Assembly (NCBI GenBank): GCA_016285335.1
Contig: JAEEQO010000007.1
Location: 1-30,395, forward strand
Origin: Victivallales bacterium
Lineage (GTDB): Bacteria > Verrucomicrobiota > Lentisphaeria > Victivallales > UBA1829
Reading direction: 5' to 3'
DNA: 30,395 bases
Under the pieces are notes generated by a model that saw only the letters and a program-made list of their open reading frames with translations, ran no database searches and was not told the origin of the DNA. Shown here piece by piece: positions 25,045 to 30,395 of the stretch; within the stretch, counting starts at the first letter, position 1; every line of letters begins with the position of its first letter. The position numbers and the translations under genes were made by a program.

Positions 25045-26667
25045 TCATTTCCAATCTTTGCGCTTGACGAGGTCATAGCGGTAATCGGAATACTGGAATT
25101 CCGAGGAGAAGACGGATTCGCCCATCGCCTGGATCGAGTTCATCGTGCCCTTGTCGTTGCTCTGGAACGCATACTGCCAGGCGAGCCGCTGCGTATTGAA
25201 CCAGGTCGTCTGCTGGCGGCGCAGCTTGACCAGAAGGCTCTTCGCCTCGGTGATCTGTTCCTGGTCCGGCTTTTCCGCCTTCGCGGACTTGATCAGGGCG
25301 CTGCGGAGGAGGTAGTAGATCCTGCCCCAGTAGACCGGGGCTTCCCGCTGCATGAAGCTGGAGGCTTCCCGCAGGTCGGTCGCCACGGTGGTGTCCTTGC
25401 GGTAGGAGGACGCGCCTTCCCAGTGTTCCTCCGTCACCTTGGGAGCGTAGATGATCATGTTGGTGAGCTGCTGGTGCATGAACGGGGTCGCGCGCCACTG
25501 GTCGGCGAGCGGCACTTCGATCATGACGGAATGCACGTAGGCCTCGTTGCGGACGAAAAGCGCATATCCCCAGAAGTCGTCGTTTTCGACGCGTCTGGTG
25601 TAGGAAATGATGCTGAGCGGGACGCCGGCGCCTCTGGATTTGTTCAGGAATAATGTGGTCCGGTCGCCGCCGAAGCTCATGGTCGGCTCTTTTTCCCGCA
25701 TCATTTCCATCCAGTTGTCGAATGCCTGGGGATGGTCCTGTTCGAGCGTCGCAGGATCCTTGACGCCGGTCGCCAGAATGTGCATGGGGACGTCCAGGCG
25801 CTTGCCGATCTTCGTATGGATTTCGGCGTTGTAGTCGTCGCCCGTGACGGTGACGCCGGGGACGCCGGGAAACGCCAGGGCGAGATACGGCGCGATCTGG
25901 CGGAAGTCGTTGAGGTATTCCCCGCTGGAATTGGTCGGCCAGGTGACGAATTCCTCCGTGGACGGCCTGAGGTAGAAGTACAGGAACACGGAAATGACGA
26001 AGAACAGGAACAGCGGGAGCGCCAGCATGATGATCTTCTTGCGGCGTTTGACCCGGAACGCGTTCTTGATGTTCTCCATTTCGTCGTCGGAAGCGACGCG
26101 CGTCTGGAACGCGATCGTCTCGGTCGCTCCGCCGCCGCCCGACATGGTCATCTCGCCTGCCGCGACCGTCGCGTTGTCGTCGCCGATGATCGTCCGCTCG
26201 TAGATCTCCTCCGGCGGAACGGGTTTCGGAGCCTGTCTCGGCGGGGTCGTTTTCTGTTCGGGAGCGGCGGGCGCCGGCGCGGTCGCCTCCTGCGGAATGA
26301 CGGTCTTGTCCGCGTCGTCCGGGATGCAGGTCGCCATGTCGTCGTCGCCTCCGTCACTTGCTCCGGCGTGCTCGATGACGAACACCGTGGTCTCGCCCAT
26401 CTGGATGACGCTGCCGGGGGAAACGTCCAGCATGTCGCCCATGGAAACGTCGTTTCCGTCGAGCTTCGTGATCCGGGAGCTGAGGACCTCCACGGTGATC
26501 AGGGCGCCGCGGAGCCTGATGATAATATGCTTTCCCGAGACGTCGGGCGCGGACACGCGGATGGTGTTCGAGTGGGACCGCCCGATGGAGACGGCCTGAC
26601 CGGGGGAAAGCGGATAGACGGTGCCCTGGTTTTCCCCGGCTGTAAATTTGATTTGATACTGTGTCAT
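25045..26667 (-). CDS. FHA-domain membrane protein with periplasmic domain (540 aa)
   Basis: 540 residues, with the start overlapping the tadC stop as ATGA and GGAGGAG seven bases upstream. The FHA domain (about 24-98) contains SIGRSHSNTI and VSGKHIII, with Arg30, Ser44 and His47, so phosphothreonine binding is plausible. A linker rich in Pro, Ala and Thr follows (about 100-205) with YERTIIGDD and DKTVIPQE motifs. The membrane helix is at about 211-233. The outside domain (about 235-540) includes YLALAFPGVPGVTVTGDDY and a helical end with MAWQYAF-like segments. I do not recognise that domain. Position within tad genes suggests it couples phospho-signals to the assembly platform. Confidence 0.87.
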   Translation of the reverse strand: MTQYQIKFTAGENQGTVYPLSPGQAVSIGRSHSNTIRVSAPDVSGKHIIIRLRGALITVEVLSSRITKLDGNDVSMGDMLDVSPGSVIQMGETTVFVIEHAGASDGGDDDMATCIPDDADKTVIPQEATAPAPAAPEQKTTPPRQAPKPVPPEEIYERTIIGDDNATVAAGEMTMSGGGGATETIAFQTRVASDDEMENIKNAFRVKRRKKIIMLALPLFLFFVISVFLYFYLRPSTEEFVTWPTNSSGEYLNDFRQIAPYLALAFPGVPGVTVTGDDYNAEIHTKIGKRLDVPMHILATGVKDPATLEQDHPQAFDNWMEMMREKEPTMSFGGDRTTLFLNKSRGAGVPLSIISYTRRVENDDFWGYALFVRNEAYVHSVMIEVPLADQWRATPFMHQQLTNMIIYAPKVTEEHWEGASSYRKDTTVATDLREASSFMQREAPVYWGRIYYLLRSALIKSAKAEKPDQEQITEAKSLLVKLRRQQTTWFNTQRLAWQYAFQSNDKGTMNSIQAMGESVFSSEFQYSDYRYDLVKRKDWK

Positions 26668-27572
26668 TGCATGACTCCTCCAAGTCCACTGCCGAATACA
26701 CGGATCAGGACAGGTACGCCGATGATCAGGAACATCGCGGGCATGATGAACACCGCGATGGGGAATATCATTGCGGAAACGGCCTTCGCGGCCTTGCGCT
26801 CCGCCGCGTTGAAGCGGACGCGGCGCATTTCCTCGGCCTGGATCTTCATGGTCTCGACGATGGACGCGCCGACCTCCATGCCGTGGATCACCGCGGAGGT
26901 GAACGCCCCGAACGCGTCGTGCTGCACGCGTTTGGTCATGTCCTCCAGCGCCTCGATCCTTGTTTTGCCGAGTTCCAGCTGACGGAGCAGGATGCCGAAT
27001 TCCAGCGCGAGCGGATTGTCCTCCTTTTCCGTCGAAACGTAGTAGCGGATCGCGGCGGTGAAGTCAATGCCGGACCGCATCGCCGAGCCGATCAGGTCGA
27101 TGGCGAAGGGCAGGGACTTCATGATCTGCCCCTGCCTCATATCCGCCGCGTTGTAGATCACCGTGGACGGCATCACGAACCCGATGAACCCGCCTATGAT
27201 GAAGACCAGGAGCAGGACGAACCCGTTCATCGTGATCATCATGCAGATCAGGGTCCCGAGGACCGACGCGATCAGGCACGAGAGGATCTCCGCGGCGAAA
27301 ATGATGTTGGTGTCCATCTTGATGTTCGCCACGACCAGTGCGTCCTGGAGCTTCTTTCTGCGTTTCGGCTGCATCTCCTCGGCGAAGTCGCCGACGGACT
27401 CCGTGAAGCAGGAGAAAAGCCACCAGGTCGTCCGGTAGAACGGCGGGATGTTGCAGAGCTTGAAGTCGAACGTCCGCTTTGCCGGCATGTCGATGAAAAA
27501 CGACAGGAACAAATACGGAATGAATACGACCGCAAAGACGACCAGATACAGTAAAATATGATTTTCGCCCAT
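26664..27572 (-). CDS. tadC: Tad inner-membrane platform protein TadC
   Basis: 302 residues from the ATG at 27572, two bases after the tadB stop, with GAGGTG nearby as ribosome site; the open frame upstream is a shadow of tadB. Helices lie at about 8-28, 92-115, 118-140 and 265-295. A T2SF-type domain (about 155-280) contains DLIGSAMRSGIDFTAAI, ELGKTRIEALEDM and HGMEVGASIVETM, typical of TadC. It pairs with TadB in the inner membrane above the ATPase to drive Flp polymerisation. Confidence 0.93.
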   Translation of the reverse strand: MGENHILLYLVVFAVVFIPYLFLSFFIDMPAKRTFDFKLCNIPPFYRTTWWLFSCFTESVGDFAEEMQPKRRKKLQDALVVANIKMDTNIIFAAEILSCLIASVLGTLICMMITMNGFVLLLVFIIGGFIGFVMPSTVIYNAADMRQGQIMKSLPFAIDLIGSAMRSGIDFTAAIRYYVSTEKEDNPLALEFGILLRQLELGKTRIEALEDMTKRVQHDAFGAFTSAVIHGMEVGASIVETMKIQAEEMRRVRFNAAERKAAKAVSAMIFPIAVFIMPAMFLIIGVPVLIRVFGSGLGGVMQ

Positions 27573-27574
27573 GA

Positions 27575-28435
27575 TCACACCTCGATCGTGATGATTTTTT
27601 TCAGGATCCAGTACCCCATGAGCACCATGGACGTCGCCACGCCGACGGCGATCCAGCCCCAGCCGGTCGTGACCAGCGGCTTCATCAGTTCCGGGTCGAT
27701 GAAGTACAGCAGGATGAACGCCGCCAGAGGCGCCAGGGAGATCGTGAGCGCTTCGAAACGGCCCTGCGAGGTCATGTTCTTCAGGCGCTCCTGGAATTCC
27801 GTGCGGGCCCGGATCGTCGTGACCATTTCCTCGAGCACTTCCACGAGGCTGCCGCCGGACTTGGTCGTGAGCGTGATGGTGGTGACCAGAAGATGCAGGT
27901 CTTCGCACGGCATCCGGTGGTACATGCGTTCAAACGCTTCCGGCAGATCGACGCCGAGGCGGTATTCGCGGAGCAGGGTCGCCAGCTCCTCCTGCATCGG
28001 GCCGCCGATGCGCTTGGAGACGGATTCGATGGACTGCCCGAGCGCCAGGCCGGAACGCATGCCGTTGGACAGGCCCATGGTGAAGTCCAGAATCTTGCTC
28101 TCGAACGCCAGCTTCCGGTTTATCATCTTCCTGAGGAAGTACCAGTAGAACGCGTGGTAGGCGAGGATCCCGAAACCGGTCGCCACCGGGATCGCGATCT
28201 TCATCTGCTCCACGCCGAACGCCAGCTGCAGAATGAACATGATGCAGCCGGTGAGCAGCGCGGCGAAGATCCGGCCCGTGAGGAGTTTTTCGGGCGTGAT
28301 GTAGCGGCGGAGCGCTTCGTATTTCTGGTTGGAGTTGAGCTCCAGTTTTTCCTGGAGATACTTTGTGATCATCCGGATCAGGATGTAGCAGAACAGTCCC
28401 GTCGCGGAGAAGATCAGGATGTAGTTGAATATCAT
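27575..28435 (-). CDS. tadB: Tad inner-membrane platform protein TadB
   Basis: 286 residues from the ATG at 28435, chosen for GAGG seven bases upstream; a TTG at 28447 would overlap the ATPase gene. Membrane helices lie at about 3-22, 54-98 (two), 229-248 and 258-276. The T2SF domain (about 112-245) has DFTMGLSNGMRSGLALGQSI, EYRLGVDLPEAFERM and TKSGGSLVEVLEEM, a standard TadB pattern. It interacts with the TadA ATPase encoded just upstream and with TadC. Confidence 0.93.
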   Translation of the reverse strand: MIFNYILIFSATGLFCYILIRMITKYLQEKLELNSNQKYEALRRYITPEKLLTGRIFAALLTGCIMFILQLAFGVEQMKIAIPVATGFGILAYHAFYWYFLRKMINRKLAFESKILDFTMGLSNGMRSGLALGQSIESVSKRIGGPMQEELATLLREYRLGVDLPEAFERMYHRMPCEDLHLLVTTITLTTKSGGSLVEVLEEMVTTIRARTEFQERLKNMTSQGRFEALTISLAPLAAFILLYFIDPELMKPLVTTGWGWIAVGVATSMVLMGYWILKKIITIEV

Positions 28436-28443
28436 AGGCCGCC

Positions 28444-30150
28444 TCAAACTTTCGGAACGAACACGGACATGTCGAGGTTCAGGCGTCCGCTTCTCCGCAT
28501 GTCGTCGATGAACTGCGGGATATTGCCGGTCGCCGTATGGTATCCCTGGACGCGCCCCTTGGCGTCAAGTCCGGTCTGTTCGTAGGTGAAGATGTCCTGC
28601 ATGAGGATCTGGTTGCCCTCGCGGCCCGTGACCTCGGTGATCTTGACGATCTTTCTGGAGCCGTCGACCAGGCGGGTCTGCTGGACGATCAGGTCCAGCG
28701 CCGACGCGATCTGTTCGCGGATGGCGGACGACGGCAGCTCGAATCCGGCCATCATCACCATGTTTTCCAGTCGGGTGAGCGCGTCGCGCGGGTTGTTCGC
28801 GTGCGCGGTGGTCAGGGATCCGTCATGGCCGGTGTTCATCGCCTGAAGCATGTCGAGCGCTTCCGCGCCGCGGCATTCACCGACGATGATCCGGTCGGGA
28901 CGCATACGGAGGGTATTGATGACGAGGTCGCGGATGGAGATGCGACCTTTGCCTTCGATGTTGGCGGGACGGGCTTCCAGGCTCACCAGGTTGGGGTGCG
29001 ACAGCTTCAGTTCCGCCGAGTCTTCGACCGTGATCACGCGTTCCCCTTCCGGGATGAACTGCGACAGCACGTTCAGGAGCGTGGTTTTGCCGGAGCCGGT
29101 GCCGCCCGCCACCAGGATGTTCTTCCTGGACTTGACGGCCTCTTCCAGGAAGAGCGCCATTTCCTTGGTCATGGAGCCGAACTTGATCAGGTCGTCCGTG
29201 GTCAGTTTCTTGTCCGCGAACTTACGGATCGTGACGGACGCGCCGCGCAGCGCCAGCGGGGGGATGATGGCGTTCACGCGGGAGCCGTCGGGCAGACGGG
29301 CGTCGACCATCGGGCTGGCGTCGTCCACGTGGCGTCCCAGCGGTTCCACGATGCGCTGGATGATGGAGAGCAGGTGCTGTTCGTTGAAGAACCGGACGCC
29401 GCTGTCGAAGAGCTTGCCCGCGCTTTCCACGAAGATCACGTTCGGGCCGTTGATCATGATTTCGGAGATCTTCGGGGAACGCAGCAGCGGCGAGATCGGG
29501 CCGAACCCGATCAGCTCGTCCATCAGCGCCTGGCGGAACAGGTCCATCGGGATCTTCGCGGGGATCTCGTGGCGGCGTTCCTTCAGGGTCCGGTCGAGGC
29601 AGGTCTCGAGCTTCGCCCGCATTTCCCCCTTGTCGATCTCCTTCATTGCGCCTTCGGACAGGTTGAGCTTCTCCAGGATGTTTTCGTGGATGCTCCTGGT
29701 GAGCGCCATGGTGTCCGGTTCGTACAGGACGGTCGCGTTTGCGAACTCGCGTTTGAAGTCCGGCGTCGAATCCTGTTTCTGCCGGACTTCGGGCGGACGC
29801 GGCGGAGGCTGGGGCGCGGCCGCGGGTTCCGCCTGGCGGGCCGGAGCTTCAGCCGCCTCGGAGGAAACCGAGATCGTGTAGTCGCCGATCCGGATGATGT
29901 CGCCCGGGGAGAACGGGGTGTCTCCGGCGATCTTCGCCTCGTTGAGGACGGTCCCGGCGGTACTGTTCAGGTCTTCGATGAAAAGACGTCCGTTTTTGGA
30001 CGAAAGGCGGGCGTGACGCCGCGAGACGCCGTTCCCCGGCAGCACGATTTCGCAGTCCGCATGACGCCCCAGGGTTATGGCAAAGTCGCTATCCGGGACA
30101 TTCTGGGACAGGAACTCCGCGCCGCCGGCATGGATTGTGATTTTCTTCAT
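28444..30150 (-). CDS. tadA: FHA-TadA/CpaF fusion: pilus assembly ATPase with N-terminal FHA domain
   Basis: 568 residues. The FHA domain at about 20-97 has TLGRHADCEIVL, GVSRRHARLS and EDLNSTAGTVLN, so Arg29, Ser43 and His46 are kept and phosphothreonine binding is likely. A Pro/Ala linker (about 98-130) leads to a CpaF-type secretion ATPase: the helical N-domain DELIGFGPISPLL, Walker A GGTGSGKT (349-356), the Asp-box region TVEDSAELKL, Walker B IIVGECRGAE with Glu425, and the His box TTAHANNP. It powers pilin assembly at the cytoplasmic face. The gene starts 21 bases after the secretin stop and is followed eight bases later by tadB. CpaF proteins normally lack the FHA part, so the ATPase seems placed under phospho-control. 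Confidence 0.96.
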   Translation of the reverse strand: MKKITIHAGGAEFLSQNVPDSDFAITLGRHADCEIVLPGNGVSRRHARLSSKNGRLFIEDLNSTAGTVLNEAKIAGDTPFSPGDIIRIGDYTISVSSEAAEAPARQAEPAAAPQPPPRPPEVRQKQDSTPDFKREFANATVLYEPDTMALTRSIHENILEKLNLSEGAMKEIDKGEMRAKLETCLDRTLKERRHEIPAKIPMDLFRQALMDELIGFGPISPLLRSPKISEIMINGPNVIFVESAGKLFDSGVRFFNEQHLLSIIQRIVEPLGRHVDDASPMVDARLPDGSRVNAIIPPLALRGASVTIRKFADKKLTTDDLIKFGSMTKEMALFLEEAVKSRKNILVAGGTGSGKTTLLNVLSQFIPEGERVITVEDSAELKLSHPNLVSLEARPANIEGKGRISIRDLVINTLRMRPDRIIVGECRGAEALDMLQAMNTGHDGSLTTAHANNPRDALTRLENMVMMAGFELPSSAIREQIASALDLIVQQTRLVDGSRKIVKITEVTGREGNQILMQDIFTYEQTGLDAKGRVQGYHTATGNIPQFIDDMRRSGRLNLDMSVFVPKV

Positions 30151-30171
30151 GACGCCGTCCCGGTTGATGTC

Positions 30172-30395
30172 TTACCAGTCGAACCAGTTGAGCCAGTTGA
30201 GCCAGCCGCTGTGCTTCTTGTTTTCTTCCTCGCGGGTCTGGTTGTCGGTCTGGGCGTCGCGGAGGGTGCCCGCGGTTTCCTGGTCAAGCGGGATCTCGAT
30301 CTGCACGTCGGGGTTGGACTTCACGAGACGGGGGCAGGCAAGGATCAGCAGGCGGGTTTCCGTGGTGGAGTCGCGGTCTTCCGCAACGAACGATT
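30172..30395 (-). CDS. Secretin-like outer-membrane protein, C-terminal end (5' part outside window)
   Basis: Only the last 74 residues are visible; the stop TAA is at 30172-30174. The segment TETRLLILACPRLVKS matches the final strand and PRLV motif of type II/III/Tad secretins. An acidic/basic spacer follows (REEENKKHS), then an unusual Trp-rich end GWLNWLNWFDW. Secretins (RcpA/CpaC in Tad loci) form the outer-membrane channel for the pilus and are normally encoded near tadA, which fits. The short visible part limits certainty. Confidence 0.72.
   Translation of the reverse strand, partial: SFVAEDRDSTTETRLLILACPRLVKSNPDVQIEIPLDQETAGTLRDAQTDNQTREEENKKHSGWLNWLNWFDW

Noticed and set aside
27573..27908. 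Upstream extension of the tadC frame
   Set aside because: It runs inside tadB in another frame; the ATG at 27572 starts the first membrane helix and has a ribosome site.

Overview
The window is a GC-rich bacterial chromosome segment with tightly packed genes and no tRNA, rRNA, insertion sequence or CRISPR array that I can see. Large Ser/Thr kinases, FHA proteins, PEGA/Sel1-type repeats and a divergent Tad pilus locus suggest a didermic bacterium, since a secretin end and two lipoproteins are present. The PVC group (Lentisphaerota, Verrucomicrobiota or Kiritimatiellota-like) is my best guess, but this is an inference from gene style and no marker gene proves it.

Left end, plus strand (1-4850): the 3' end of metX (homoserine O-acetyltransferase), metW overlapping it by 4 bases, prmA (ribosomal protein L11 methyltransferase), and a 958-residue polytopic membrane protein that looks like a GT-C type glycosyltransferase. 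A palindrome-rich gap follows, with a near-perfect intrinsic terminator that serves the opposing gene.

Right 25 kb, all minus strand (5047-30395), described here in transcription order from the right edge. First come the end of a secretin-like gene, an FHA-TadA/CpaF ATPase fusion, tadB and tadC. Next are two FHA membrane proteins with large periplasmic parts, a 67-residue minor prepilin, the long Flp major pilin and the TadV prepilin peptidase. Then follow a TadE pseudopilin, a giant 1078-residue TadG-like protein, a second TadE-like pseudopilin, a glycine/serine repeat secreted protein and a small secreted protein. The series ends with a PP2C phosphatase, a secreted 364-residue protein, a lipoprotein, a Ser/Thr kinase, a second Ser/Thr kinase (FHA + kinase + membrane segment + PEGA-like + Sel1 repeats) and a last lipoprotein. 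Many junctions are ATGA/GTGA overlaps or gaps of only a few bases, so at least the block from the secretin to the PP2C and 364-residue protein looks like one transcription unit. A separate promoter candidate precedes the FHA-kinase gene.

The most interesting reading is a Tad (tight adherence, type IVc) pilus machine wired to a complete Thr-phosphorylation circuit: two membrane kinases as writers, one PP2C as eraser, and four FHA-bearing proteins as readers. One of the readers is fused directly to the assembly ATPase and two are predicted inner-membrane proteins. Short Thr-centred motifs recur in the disordered linkers of the FHA proteins and kinases and could be the phosphosites. The logic resembles the PpkA/PppA/Fha control of type VI secretion, but applied to a pilus. 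That functional link is inference; the gene content and domain motifs are read from the sequence.
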